This document shows positions 23,526 to 35,515 of a stretch of 64,000 nucleotides of DNA, one piece after another. Position numbers and translations under genes: made by a program. Numbering within the stretch: position 1 is the stretch's first letter; each line of letters starts with the position of its first letter. This DNA is from Marsupella aquatica (lineage: Eukaryota; Marchantiophyta), in NCBI GenBank assembly GCA_973895155.1, contig OZ316896.1:5022001-5086000 (forward strand), read 5' to 3'. Below the pieces are notes generated by a model that saw only the letters and a program-made list of their open reading frames with translations, made no database searches and was not told the DNA's origin.

Positions 23526-26491
23526 AAGGTCTGTGAGACTCCTGTGTCTCTTCATTCAAGTCGGAACCATTGTACGCTGCAATCCTCCCTTGGCCGATTT
23601 GAGATATTCCCCATATCTTATTCAACTGTTTCTTGCACGGAATTCCTGTCAGTGTTAATACCGTAGCTCAAGGAATAAAGGGAGCACAGTGGAAATTATT
23701 GAGCAGAAATTACTGTGTGAGATTGACATTGAGGTTATATGCTATTCAAATGCTTGTTCATTGGTTCTTGTTACTGCTGCTGCGTTTTCTGTAAATCTAT
23801 TCGTTTGTTGTTCGGTCCGTTTCCTTGTTTAATTTTTTCTGAAAGAATTGTGTTGAGTTTCTTCATTCAAATCCGGTATCATTCATGTCGCGCTTTGGTC
23901 TATGCTCTTGCTCTCAACAGGCCAACCCCTGGGTGGAATTAATATCTAGGCTCGATAGTAGTGGGTCCAATTTGACCCCGTCGTTCGACCTCCTTGAGGC
24001 GCCGAGTGAAGCCTCCTATGGTCAGTTGTTCATTCTTCGTTCTTATCTGACACTTATGGCCTACTGACCCTCAAAATTCTTCAGTGGACATAATCCCACA
24101 GATTGATTGTGGACTCACTTCTTGAAATTAATGCTCTGCGGTACAGAAAAAAGTTCAGATTTGAGTCCCTCTTTAAATCAAAAGCATTGAATGGGTAAGG
24201 GCCATTTTACCGATCCGAGTAGAGCTGCATTACTGCCAGAGCAGTGAAAGACTACCTTTGAAATGAGGCAATAATCCTACGGAGATTCTGAACATGAACT
24301 CACCAGAACGAAGTGTGAAGCAGAATTTCGAGAGATCGGACAAAGGGAAAACTGGAATTCGGTGTCAATTCGTAGTATTCTCACACAATCATGACCGTCC
24401 GTTTGCAGAATTCTCACATATTGAGCTTCACTTCGCAGATGTTATGATGGAGACGTGTGAAGGATTTGCTGACGAGTCAATTCACAGATGTTAGCATAGC
24501 GAGACGTATGAACGATTTGCTGATGAGTCAATTCGCAGATGTTCTTATGGAGAGCCGTCTCAAGGATTTTGCGGATGAGTCATTAACAAATCAATTTCCT
24601 CTAGTTCGTTGGAACAGCGTTCTTTACAACAGCCTAAATTATTGTTCGTTCCAATACAGTACACCATCTGGTGTCAGCTTCCGGTAACCGGGAGTCGCCG
24701 GCAGATCGACCTTGGCCACGGCCAAATTAAGGTACGATTAACAGATTTGTCCGTAGAGTACTCGACAATCTTTGCAATCTTGAGGTGGCCTTACAAAATC
24801 CCATGAGAGCAACGTACCGTGGGGGCTTGTCCCATCCAAAATTAAACCTCAGCAGCGTACAAATATAAACCTCAGCAAAGGACAGTACAAGAGTGTCGAT
24901 AGAACAGAGGGGAGCAAATCTTTCAATTGCTTTTACCCACACATGGAGCGCAAACACAAGGCTGAGCATGCAGAACTCACGGTCTGGCTCTTTTTTTTCT
25001 ATCGACACACTTCCGCGGTAACCAGGTTCAGTGTACTTTGTAAGAGCTGTAGCCTTTTACGAAGAGCATTATTCATTCCTTTAAGGATTAGACATCGCTC
25101 CACGGGATCTCTTGTAGCTTTTTTCTATCGACGCACACTGTTTTTTCGGAACGGCGAAAATCAACCTACATTGATGAAACCGCCAGTATTCCATCGACAC
25201 TCTTTGATTTTTCCATCAGTAGCGATCTTGTTCAATGGCATACATTTGTGGAGCGCATAGCACATTAGTATCTGCCACAAGAGAGATATACTCATCGATC
25301 TTCCTTCAGATGCCCTTGTCTCGATCGTGGGCTTCAATCAATTGCTCGTATCGCCAGGATTTATTGCTTCAGAGGAAAACAAAAGCACATTATGGGTAGT
25401 ACTCCCTTTATTACTTGAGCAGCTACCAAAGTCTCACATTGGGGAAATGGAGAAATGGGAGAGAGCGTGCATTGTGAATTTCCCAAAACAACAATTAAAA
25501 AGTACAGAAATTGAAATATCTCCATTGCCATTCGCATTTTGCAGCTAAGTTCACTGCACACGACATAGAGACATCGCTTCTTCATGTCACTCGGGAAGAT
25601 TCCAACGTATTCCGTTCCAAGAAATCCTTGACTGCTGAAATCCATCACCATAAATTCATGATTATGGAGTGCCTCGCCACGCATGCAAGATCATTATCCC
25701 CAGGCTTCGCCTTCGGAATCTTTCCACAGTCCCAGATTCATTTCGAGAGTCCGTCACTGTGTTCGAGACACTTTGCGGCCCAGAGAATTGGAATTTGTAC
25801 TTATTAATTATGACGAACACGTTCGCCCATGTCCTGCGAGAAAATGATTCTTTTTGTCACATAGCAGGGCAGTGCTTTAAATACTGATATTTTATCTAAT
25901 TACATTTTTTATTTTGAAGAACAATGTATAATTATCATGCACGAACTGAAGCCTGTGATGGTCTGACACGTTGTCATCTCGGGCTCGCACATTTTTTCAT
26001 TGCCTTGTTTTTAATTTTATAAACAATGTTAGGATGCTCCCAGGGACCACCACGTCGGTCTTTGAAAACCCCCATGAATTATATTTTCCAAAATTTAGGT
26101 TTAATTATAATAATTTGATGTTCATGAATATTTTTTAGTTTTAAGAATGTACTAGACTAGTAAGTAAGTCACACTCCATCAAAGTGGTGAATTTTTGGCC
26201 ATTTTGATTGAGTTTATTCATCATGGATGGGGAGGGGTAAATTCTATTAGATTCATTCTGTTAATATGATATCTTAAGGCTTGTCTTTTCATGGGTCTCC
26301 TCTTTCTCTAGTTGCCTTGCAAGTAAAAAACTATAAATTATTTTAAGTCCTGTACTTATCAAGTTACAAGCCCAAAATTCCCATGGACCACATTACTGTG
26401 TTCAACATGGACGTCCATCAGTCTGGCTTCACTTTCTTAGAACATCAGAACATTGTATGGCAAGAGCCTGTATGGGGCTAAGGTAATGTGG
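22266..26491. other. Gene-free stretch downstream of ENT gene 2
   Basis: Several ORFs of 60-107 codons occur on both strands but they overlap, often lack ATG, and show no domain I recognise. The weak tail of the duplication (23408-23525) and a three-unit tandem repeat (24434-24582) are the only structures seen. The part after 25880 becomes AT-rich and featureless. Confidence 0.4.
24434..24582. repeat. About 50-bp imperfect tandem repeat, three units
   Basis: Units start at CGCAGATGTTATG (24434), CACAGATGTTAGC (24484) and CGCAGATGTTCTT (24534). Each continues with a GAGACGT or GAGCCGT word and then GGATTTGCTGACGAGTCA or a variant. The unit is not a multiple of three, so a translated repeat changes frame between units, which argues against coding function. 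Confidence 0.8.
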
Positions 26492-26502
26492 CGCTAAGGT
26501 AG

Positions 26503-26669
26503 AGAGAGATAGTGGATGGACCCCCAAAATGTAAAGTGTTTCTTGATGGACCCATGAATGATCCAGACCCTTGATAGACCTCAAATCAATGTACCCAAAA
26601 GCTCATGGGGTCTCATGGGGTCTATCAAGTAAGACACTTCAATTTAGGGGTCCATCAAGTATATCTCTC
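26503..26669. mobile_element. MITE, Mutator-like, 11-bp target duplication (family M, copy 1)
   Basis: The segment is flanked by a perfect 11-bp direct repeat CGCTAAGGTAG (26492-26502 and 26670-26680). Its ends are imperfect inverted repeats: GAGAGATAGTGGATGGACCCC on the left and GAGAGATATACTTGATGGACC read inward from the right, and the similarity continues for about 25 more bases. The centre contains GACCCTTGATAGACCTCAAA. It has no coding capacity. The 9-11 bp duplication points to Mutator-like transposase in trans. Confidence 0.85.
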
Positions 26670-26680
26670 CGCTAAGGTAG

Positions 26681-28090
26681 TATGGATTGTTATAGTTGTT
26701 GTAGGCTTAACATGCACAGAATGTCCATTTTATTCTTAACTGGCTAGGTAAGGATGGTAAACTTTTGGTTTGAATTTCCATTAGTTTCAGCTCAAATGTT
26801 TCCAGCATGTCCTCTGGTTTCAAACTCCAACAACTGGTCTGGGTGAAATTGACCCTCTTATAAGGATAATGTTGTCCCTATCGCTTATCTGGAGAATAAT
26901 AAAGTTTCTATGTCTTGAAGCTATGATCTGAGTCCAATTGAAAGCAATCAGTGAGCTGCAAGGTATGACTAAAAACATGTGTGTCACTCCCTCGCTCCCA
27001 TCTCACAGATTTGAGCTAGCCACTTCCCAGAATTGTCAAGCCGTCACCACCTTTGCAAGTATTTAGGGCATTTTGGACATAACATTTGATGACTTATACA
27101 AAAGGGAGTCAAGTTGTCAGTGCTTAGGGATGACAATCTGACTTAGTTTTAAGTTTCAATTGGAAAACTTGCCCATTTCTTGGCAGTACTTTTGGATCTC
27201 CAAGCTCAAAATTTCTTGAGCATGTTGTTTGATCTCCTTCTTTTAGGAGTCCTTTTCACTCTTTTCCTCCCCTTCATTGGATTGCTTTGCCTTTGGGATC
27301 TTGTTTCCCCCTTTGGAGTTTTTTGTGATCTTGTCTCCCCCTTTGGAGTTTTTTGCTCTTGGGCACTGTGATAAATACTTTTAGACCTATCTGCAAAGCA
27401 TTGACCACTCTTGTGCATTTTTGGCGAAACATTTATTTGATGGGTCGCCATAATTGAGAACGTTACTTGATGTATCTCATGAGTGACCCAGATTGTTGAC
27501 AACCAAAATCAAAAGCTGGTTGTGAACGAAACTTTGGTTTGGGGGTACCATAAACTAAAAGTCTCCAATTTTCACAAATAATTTCAGAAACTAAACCTAT
27601 CCACAATTTTGACCTCAAGAATTGTTGGGTGGGACTGAAAATTTCAATCATTTCTGACTTAGTGCGTTAACCTGGTCGTCCTGTCAGAATGATGGCTTCC
27701 TTGTTCCATTGAACTATGTACTAATTAATGCTTGAGGTTCCGAATGACGATGATGACGCAGTGTAGTGTTCCACTCGTTGTGGATGATTATTATTGTTGT
27801 TGTACCAACGAAGGACTTCCAGAGTTCCAGAGTTGGAGCCTCGACGACGGAACCCTCATCATGCCCACAAAGGAACGATAGGGTCGTCGCCTAACCGCGA
27901 CCTCCCTCCCACCACTGACTACGGTACGTACTGTACTATACTGTCCTGTACTTGAAGTAACCGCGACCCCCGTCCCGCTTGACCTACGGTACCACGCAGT
28001 CAACCCGCATCCTGGGCTCTGGTCCCGGTCTTCGACCGTGGTTACCTACGCCACGTTAACGACCTACACTGGCGTGCAGAGCAGGGTCAT
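26681..28090. other. Gene-free stretch
   Basis: No recognisable gene. It includes a 30-bp doublet at 27297. From 27790 to 28070 lies a locally GC-richer piece with TACGGTACGTACTGTAC-type near-palindromic text around 27920. The minus-strand ORF at 27791-28003 is Arg/Ser-rich and looks like a chance frame. Confidence 0.35.
27297..27356. repeat. 30-bp tandem doublet
   Basis: GATCTTGTTTCCCCCTTTGG at 27297 repeats at 27327 with one difference in the first 20 bases; the rest of each unit is GAGTTTTTTG plus one base. Confidence 0.9.
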
Positions 28091-28375
28091 GTTTTAAAGG
28101 ATTTTTTTATTCGCTAGAGTGGCAAATGTCACCTTGTGGGGAAGAACCAGAAGCTGCTAACAAAATTCTTATTTACTTTTCCTAGATTAGTTTTTGACTG
28201 CTAGATCTCCCTAAAATCAAGATTTAAACCATCAGATTCTGGCGACTGAGGTGTGTGGCTAGATCAAAAACTTGGTAATCTAAGACGAAAAGGTACCCAG
28301 TGTTGCCCAAAGTGGCCAAGAATTTTCAGTGGGGTACGTGAAGTTTGGCAAATTTTGGCAGCTAGAAAAATGCTG
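28091..28375. repeat. Dispersed repeat family R, copy 1
   Basis: It shares, in order, AAGGATTTTTTTATTCGC, a CTGCTAGATCTCCCTAAA word, a CATCAGATTCTGGC phrase and a final TTTGGCAAATTTTGGCAGCTA with two other places (30181 and 35030). Identity is moderate. Ends are not sharply defined and no target duplication was found. No coding capacity. Confidence 0.65.
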
Positions 28376-29160
28376 GTGTAGATTACCTCAAATATGTGCA
28401 AAAAGTAAAGGGGTCCTAGGGATACCTGCACAGAATATTGCCATGTTAATTTAGTAATATTCTAAGCTTCCTAGTGTGACTACTGGCTTTTCAGGCAGGT
28501 CCTCAGTGAAAGGGGATAGCACTTTACCACAAGTCTTTCTCTGCCAGGTTGTGATTATAGTCTCATTGTCATTGCTGAAAATATTCTTGAAGCAAAACCC
28601 AGGTTTTTGATTGATATTTAGGGGAGGCGAGTGAGTTTGACGGACAGGGAGAGTAAATGGCATGGCTCATAGAAAGGCCAAGACAGGTCTCTTTCAAAAA
28701 TCCAATGTTCAGAGAAAAAGGGTAGGGTTATCTTGACCAAATTACAGTTAGTAGGCCACTCACTAACTTTAGCCCTCCCTCCACTGAGCTCCATGCACTA
28801 GTAGCTCAATTTTAAAAGTATCATGCAAAATTTTGTTGGTCGTGTGGAAGTTGAAGGTAGGCTAGTTCCTAAATACTGTTTCGACATGTTCTTAATAGTA
28901 ACCAGGCATGATGTTTTTGACACTTATTGTATCTTTATCATGGCTGCCCACACAGTAACCATTTATTAGTTTCTGGTCATGGGGCATAGTACAATGAAGA
29001 CACTAGCCCAAATTCTTGCGTTTATACATACATAGGGAGGGCTCCCCTTACCCAGGCTCCATGCCCGTCCCAAGTATAATCTAAATGTCAATTTGCTGTC
29101 CCCAAAGAAATTACTATATGACTTCATTCCTTAAAGTTAGTCATGAGTGGTGGACTTTGA
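28376..29160. other. Gene-free stretch
   Basis: Mixed AT-rich sequence between repeats. A minus-strand 70-codon ORF at 28451-28663 shows no recognisable feature. Confidence 0.3.
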
Positions 29161-29326
29161 CCCAGATATTTGCTTCATGGGACCCTAAATTGAGAACTCG
29201 ATAGGATTCCCAGAATTATCCAGATAATAGATTGACCCTTGATAGACCTTGAATCAAAGCACCCAAAACTTCAGGGGTCCTATAAGTAAAACTTTTCATT
29301 TTGAGGTCCCATCAAGCAAGTAGCTT
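29161..29326. mobile_element. MITE, family M, copy 2, 8-bp target duplication
   Basis: It is flanked by GACTTTGA at 29153-29160 and 29327-29334. The ends pair as GATATTTGCTTCATGGGACC (left) and GCTACTTGCTTGATGGGACC (right, read inward). The centre has GACCCTTGATAGACCTTGAA, shared with the copy at 26503. Confidence 0.8.
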
Positions 29327-30180
29327 GACTTTGATCCCGAATTACAGTAGATGATGCATTGGCGCCAGGATTAGCGCTGGTGTAAGATAAAGTCGTTCAA
29401 ATTCCTCGAGTCTTACCAGTAAAAGTGGAGTGTAAGCGTGTTTAGAAAGATCATCCACAAAGCATTTTCTCAGATTCCGTACAGCCTCAAAACTTATAGA
29501 TGATATGCTCTTTCCTGGTTTATAAAACTACATTTAAGTTCAAAATCGAGAAGAGAATTGTGTTGCATTTTGCCAGTTAATTAAAAGTGAGTTCGAAACA
29601 AAACAAAAAAAGCGTGTGTATGAGATTTAGATGTCACCTAGTTGAATTATCTTTAGCAATTCTAATGATATTGTGGAGAGATCTCTAAAGCAAGTCATGG
29701 AAGTATTATGTTTCAGAAGAATTTTCCAAAGAACCCTATAGGTTTCAGATATCCAACCTAACTACCGGAACTATAATATCCTGCATTGTAATCCAATGGA
29801 GTAGTAAAAATCTGATAAGTAAGTCATGGAAGTACGAGCCCTATGCCAGTGCTTTGCACTGTGCAAGGAGGGCAGACCCATAGGGATTGGCCGGGGGCAT
29901 TACGGGGCAGCGGGGAAGCAAATACGTGATAGGGGTGTACATTTCTCTCATCAATGGTGAGCAAAAAAAGCTAATCAAATCCAACGGCTGTGGACCTTTC
30001 CCACCCAGAAGCTTTTTTGTATGAGGACAAAGGACAAAAAAATGTGGGATCCCTTATTATAGTTGTAGATTACGTTTCAGAGAGATCTCCAAAAACACAA
30101 ACCCAACTTAAAGAATACGCTACACTGATGATTCTGTTCATCTGTGGTGCTTGTGGTTTACGGTGTTCCTAGAAAGGCAA
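29327..30180. other. Gene-free stretch
   Basis: No recognisable gene. A short GC-rich patch near 29880-29940 stands out from the AT-rich surroundings but matches nothing I know. Confidence 0.3.
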
Positions 30181-30430
30181 TTTCTAAGGATTTTCTTTTC
30201 GCGCTAAGCTGGTGAGTATTACTTTGAGTGAGGGAGACAATGTTAAAAATATTCCTTATCTAATTTTCCTGCATTTATATCTGATTGTTAGATCTCCCTA
30301 AATTGGACAACCATAAGATTCTGGCTAAGCATCTGTGACTAGGTTTGAAATTGGTTCATCCGAGACAAACTAACCCAGCAAATTAATACTCTCGGTGAAA
30401 TTTGGCAAACTTTTGCCACTAAAAGAAACT
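30181..30430. repeat. Dispersed repeat family R, copy 2
   Basis: It reads AAGGATTTTCTTTTCGCGC, TTCCTTATCTAATTTTCCTG, GTTAGATCTCCCTAAATTGG, CATAAGATTCTGGCTAAG and GAAATTTGGCAAACTTTTGC in the same order as the other two copies. Confidence 0.65.
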
Positions 30431-30572
30431 TTAAATCCTTCCCAATGGAGAGACCGTACTATCACTAAAAGAATCAATAGCTATATAAGGTAAGCTTGAT
30501 TAGGATATATCATGCATCCAACCACAAATAACAAGGGGATGGTTATCACCAGAATTCATAGCATTATTATTT

Positions 30573-30860
30573 ATGAAGATGATTTATTGTGGCCTCCATT
30601 TAGTCACGCATAATTGTGGTGGACTTGTGTCAAAGAACTACAAGGGGACGTTGAAAACGGTCTACTCATTGAAGAAGAGAAGGAATGGCACTCTAATATC
30701 ATCATCCCAATCATCGCCCACCGACGAGGAAACCAACCTCCATCATAAAGCTGTGGTACGACTTTACCAAGGAGACACTCTACGCACTCTCCTGAATGAT
30801 GATAACGTGGAATTAGTTACTTTGTCTGTTTATGAAGGAGGAAAAAAGGCGCCACTATAA
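30573..30860 (+). CDS. Unrecognised 95-residue ORF
   Basis: An ATG-initiated frame with a plausible amino-acid mix: a Lys/Arg-rich middle (LKKRRNGT), a Ser-rich linker, then a hydrophobic/acidic tail with VVRLYQGDTLRTLLND. I do not recognise a family. It lies between repeat R copy 2 and MITE M copy 3, so it may be a captured gene fragment or an exon of an undetected gene. No clear promoter or splice context supports it. Confidence 0.2.
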   Translation: MKMIYCGLHLVTHNCGGLVSKNYKGTLKTVYSLKKRRNGTLISSSQSSPTDEETNLHHKAVVRLYQGDTLRTLLNDDNVELVTLSVYEGGKKAPL

Positions 30861-31133
30861 TCTGGAATATATTGCAAAGCTACAGTACTTATGTTTGGTT
30901 ACCATTTTTAATTTTATTCCTGGTGGGGGTGGGAGAAGCAAGGATCCCAAAGAATACAATAATAGGGAAAGAAAACCACCAGAGCGCCTCCCCCCCTCTT
31001 TTGTAGCTACCAACTTCTCCCCTCTTTCTTTGAATGGTACTTTCCAACTTTAGGCTTGTGTAAATCCCTTACTGGTACTCAAACTTTTCAATTTAATGGT
31101 AGTTTCTGGCTGTCCTTGAATATGTTTCAATTT
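30861..31133. other. Short gene-free stretch
   Basis: No feature seen besides a purine-rich patch near 30920-30990. Confidence 0.3.
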
Positions 31134-31290
31134 GGGAGGTATTTGATTGATCGACCCCCAAAATGAAACTTGTTTAGGGTATCCAGATCTGAAATCGAAG
31201 GGTCCATCAATGGTCCAGATTGGGGAAAAGTATCGAGAAGGTTGATTAAGCAAACTCTTTCCAGAAGGGGGTCTACTAAGCATATCCCTC
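31134..31290. mobile_element. MITE, family M, copy 3, 8-bp target duplication
   Basis: It is flanked by TTCAATTT at 31126-31133 and 31291-31298. The ends pair as GTATTTGATTGATCGACCCC (left) and GATATGCTTAGTAGACCCCC (right, read inward), followed by shared inner text (AAAATGAAACTTGTTTAG on the left). The centre has GGGTCCATCAATGGTCCAGA. Confidence 0.8.
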
Positions 31291-31298
31291 TTCAATTT

Positions 31299-33690
31299 AG
31301 AATCAACAAGAATTCATTGGCAAGTATCACTAATTGAAGCCCCTCAGTTTTTTAAGGGCCTTCCAGTTTTGTGGAGACAAGTATTTTCTTTTGCAAGTAA
31401 ATGAGAGGGGAATCCTGTCCAAGACTTTGACTGAAATCCCTCAACTGTATACTGACAGCGTGCACTCATAAAAATTAAAATTAAGACAGCCAAGCACTGA
31501 CCTCCCATACATCAATCAAGTTCAATAACGAATTGAAAAGCGTCACCATTTTGTGGACAGAAATCATGAAGCAATCATCTAAGAGTGTACGTAAGGAGGT
31601 AAAAAGCTGTAAAACGGTCCAAAACGAAGACCCAAGAGACTGAAGTCAAGCAATTTATGAGCACTTAAGTCAAACGTTAGGTCCCGTAATTCATTATTTT
31701 TACCCCGCCCCCCATATGTAAGCAAATGAATATTGTCAACAGAAGGTATTGGCAGTAGACGTGAAAAGAATTGATTGGCCAACAATGATTGAAATTCTGT
31801 GTGCAAAAGCATGTTAAAACTGTTGAGTCTGTTTGTTAGGACTCAAATGTTTGACTCAAATTGTCCATCTCTAAAACCTGGATCCACCAGGTTTCTAGCT
31901 AGAGAACCGTAAATGGTGGTATAGTTGACGTAAGAGTGTCCTAGACAAAGGGGAGCGAATGAGGTGTCTGGATTCTGGCATTTCTTTGCTATGCATGGCC
32001 AGTGGCGGTTTAACTGCTACAGTTGGAATTCTTTATGAATCTACACCATGTGACAAGATCAACCAAAGGGATCTGCACGCATTCTTTACTTTACTGTATT
32101 GTTTGTATGTGTGTTGTACTTCAGTAGTGACTCAAACCTGAAACCTGTTTCTCTCCATCAGCTTGGTTGGACCAATTTCAAGGCGTTTGAGGGGTTTCCT
32201 TGACACACTCCAATCCATTTCTTTAGTGTCTGATGAATGACATGCATGCTTAACTTTTTAAGAGTATAACTTTTTAATGGAATGTCGCAGAAGGGTGTAG
32301 GCATACGTGGCTATATTAATCATTGGAATAGCTGTAGAGGCTTCATGGGAAACTCATTTATAACAGCGCCTTCGGTCTCTTATAATTATAGTCTGCCTGG
32401 CTGCCCATTTCCATTTAGGTGATAGGGGAATGATCTCCAATCTTTGAAAGTGTTAAGTCTTGTGTGTGCAAAATGCTTTGATAAACTCCACTTTGGGAAG
32501 TGGGTTTGTGAAAGAATAGGTAGACTTATGCGCCTCCCCATTCTGAGTAGAATGATACTGTACATTGTGTTATCTAGCTTTTGGCTCCCGTATGTTTGTG
32601 TGTGAGGGTTAGTTATCCTTTGTGGTGAGTCTAGTCCATCTTTCAATGTAATCTCTTTGTCAATCAAAAAACAATGAGTACCAACAACACATCCACAATG
32701 TCTGAATTTATATGTCAAGTCAAATGCACCTTGTGTTTCAAGGAATCTGCATCATACACATACAGTTTGGCCACCACACCATAGCTTGTGCTCAAAAAGT
32801 TCAGCATCAAAATATGTCCTTTCACGTCACCACAAAGTGATAACTATCCCTCATACATGAAACCCTAGTAAATTGCTCACATGGTACATATATGAAAGCC
32901 CTAAATCCTGGATAGCACAATGTAATAATGTACGATCATACTACTCATAATTGCACGACTTAATTATATTCAATACAAAATATCCTTCATTTTGCGCCAT
33001 AAGGAATTTATTATAGTCCATAAGCTTTATAAAATACTGGTCAAATTAGTTTTTTAGATCACAGGTGATTCCTACGGTTTTCGTAGTTGAATCCGCCAAA
33101 ATTTTCGGGGCCTTACTGATTGAAAAGAATGCCCACTGAACCATGTGTTCTAGACTTGATCATTCTTCAAACACAATGTCCACAATCATCCAACTACAAT
33201 AGCCGGGCTCTCTAATAGAAAAGGGTTTAGAAAGGGTGTAGTGTTTGAAAAAATCACTCATTCCTCAAAACTTTAAAATTTGTAAAATTTGGAACACAAT
33301 GCTTGGTGGAAGCAAGTAGTAAGTACTAATTTGGTTTCTTGGTTCAGTTTTCCTAGTCGCCTATCTCTCTTTCCTGATGACTGTTCCTCTCTTTTGGTTC
33401 CTTATACTTGAATCCATAGGTTAAACGTTTAGATCCTAAACAGGGACCATTTTTAAAGGAATCTATAGAGACACAGAACAAAAAACTCTTTTACATACCA
33501 AATGGAAAGCAACTTCTCTCCTCCTCTCTCATAAGTATGCAAAGTTCTGGAGTTTGAAATGACTGGAAAACTTCACCTGGTCCAAGTTTAGACAAAAGAA
33601 AAACAATTACTTGCCTGTGTGCCCGGTCTTTTAGTCCGCCCAGCCATCAACAACATGTATTACTGAAGGCCTAATTGGACCTCCCTGTTT
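31299..33690. other. Gene-free AT-rich stretch
   Basis: About 2.4 kb with only short ORFs (60-110 codons) that overlap or lack ATG, and no recognised domain, RNA gene or structured repeat. Confidence 0.4.
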
Positions 33691-34556
33691 CATGAGATGC
33701 CTGGATGGACCAATGCAACCTAGATGGACCACAAAAGAACCTTAGTTTGCTGTCCTCAAGAAGTACTGTTCTGTGTGTAAGAAAATCCACATTTGGGGGT
33801 GATAAAGCATGGCTACTTTTCGTTTGTAAGAAAATACACAATTTTGGGGTCCAAGTTTCTGGTTCATCTGGGTTGCAAGGCTCACATGAGCGGTCCATTT
33901 GAGCATCATTCTCAAAAATGTTCTCACATATGCCATAATTATTATTTTATTTTTCCCCGGAAATAGTAAGACAGCCACCGTTGACGAGATGCCTGGATAG
34001 ACCCCGTGCAACCAAGATGGACCCACAAGAAAACAGTTTCTACACTAAAAATATAGATTTTTTTATTTGAAAATCTACAATATTGCATATATTTTGTTTG
34101 AGTATATATCATATCAGGGTCAAACTGTCTAGGTTAATACTTGTTAGGCAACTAATGCAAGATCTCCTGTTTTCTAATTTTAAGAGTTATAAATACATTG
34201 CAAAGTCGTTGCAAGGTTCACTGGAGTGGCTAATTTGAGGATCATTTACAGACATGTTTCCACGCAGGCCATAATTATATTTTAACCTTTCATTTCCCGG
34301 GAAAATTATGCCAGACATGATGAGATCCCTGGATGGACCAGTGCAACCTAGGTGGACCACAAGAAACCTTTTCTGCACTCAAAAACTATTTTTAGTTTAC
34401 CCGAAAACCAATAATATTGGAGTTAAATTGTCTGCTCCATCTGGGCTGAAAGGTTCACAGGAGCGGTTTATTTGAGCATAATTTTATGAACCGTTTTCAC
34501 GCACGCCATAATTATTTAAAAAACCTCATTCCCCGGGAAACTTTAAGAGAGGCACC
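33691..34556. repeat. Complex tandem array, three units of 240-335 bp
   Basis: Anchors GAGATGCCTGGATGGACC at 33694, GAGATGCCTGGATAGACC at 33986 and GAGATCCCTGGATGGACC at 34322. Each unit continues with a GCAACC(T/A)AG.TGGACC word, AAGGTTCAC or AAGGCTCAC near its middle, and a GCCATAATTAT word followed by a CCCCGG or CCCGGG near its end. Units are strongly diverged, so the array is old. Confidence 0.85.
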
Positions 34557-35029
34557 TGAAGACAAAATGGTCAGAGACGTCAGTGTTTGCTCTACCCCCA
34601 GGCCGTTCGTCGCTTTCACGCCTGGGCCTGGTGCCCCGGCCCCGCGGCCCCCGCACGACATAAGAACACAGTACACTAAAACATACCGTTCGAAAGAACA
34701 ATAAGAACAATACAGTGAGTGAAGGACGGCCGTCGCTGGTACCGTCGGGAGGCATCGGGTCCCGCCATAGGATATTCCGTGATTGAAAGAGCGGCGGGAG
34801 GCGACACCCGTGTAGCCCCTGCCCCCGAAGGCACGCACCCGCACGGGGGCGGGACGGCACGGCAAGGGCAACTGGCAAGGCGGGTGAGGGACTGAGGGTT
34901 GTTTCGCAGTGCGGATGGCAGATGAGTCAGTCGTGTTTGGGGCACCGTTGCACAAGCTGGATTTGGAGTAATTGTTTTCCTTCCTTTTCCGTTTATTAGG
35001 GGGTCCTGAAGAGACATTTCAGCCTATTT
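34557..35029. other. GC-rich island without recognised gene
   Basis: About 34610-34900 is much more GC-rich than its surroundings, with CCCCGGCCCCGCGGCCCC at about 34634. Overlapping minus-strand frames at 34512-34955, 34543-34878 and 34676-35017 are typical of any GC-rich stretch, because stops are rare. I see no domain, rRNA or tRNA. Confidence 0.4.
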
Positions 35030-35270
35030 TTTAAGGTCTTCACTTTTTGGCCAGAGTGGGGAATGTCTTCCAGTGTGTGAAGGAGAAGATTCTCAAATTC
35101 CTTATCTGATTATTTTCCTGACCATCAGATCCTTCTAGATTTAAGGATGACTTTTAGATTCTGGCTCATGGGGCCTATGATTAATAAAAATACTAGCAAA
35201 GTTTTGCCAAAAGTGGCAAAAGCTATTTGGGGAGGTGAAATTTGGTCAATTTTTGCCACTAAAAAAATGA
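35030..35270. repeat. Dispersed repeat family R, copy 3
   Basis: It reads TTAAGGTCTTCACTTTTTGG, TTCCTTATCTGATTATTTTC, GACCATCAGATCCTTCTAGA, TTTTAGATTCTGGCTCATG and GTGAAATTTGGTCAATTTTT in the order of copies 1 and 2. Confidence 0.65.
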
Positions 35271-35394
35271 TGAGAGACATTAACTTTCATTTCTTTTGAT
35301 GCACCGATTCTGGTCATCAGCTAAAAACTTCTGTGAAACTTCCATGCAACTTTAGTCCAGTGAAAACTTGGAAGGTCCGATAAGTTTTCTGGTG

Positions 35395-35515
35395 TCCTTT
35401 TGACCCTAACCCAACCTTTTCTCCCCAACCAACCCCATGAGGTTTTGGGTACAAGTCTATCAAGGTCTATCAAGGGTCTGGGTCACTCATGGGGTCCTTC
35501 AAGCACACACCTCAC
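35395..35515. mobile_element. MITE family M, degenerate copy 4, opposite orientation
   Basis: On the minus strand it reads GTGTGCTTGAAGGACCCC, then AGACCCTTGATAGACCTTGA, then GTACCCAAAACCTCATGGGG, matching the interior of the copies at 26503 and 29161. The second terminus and target duplication are not recognisable. Confidence 0.6.

Noticed and set aside
34512-35017. Long overlapping minus-strand ORFs in the GC-rich island
   Set aside because: Three frames are open at once, as expected where stop codons are rare; no domain or codon pattern supports coding.
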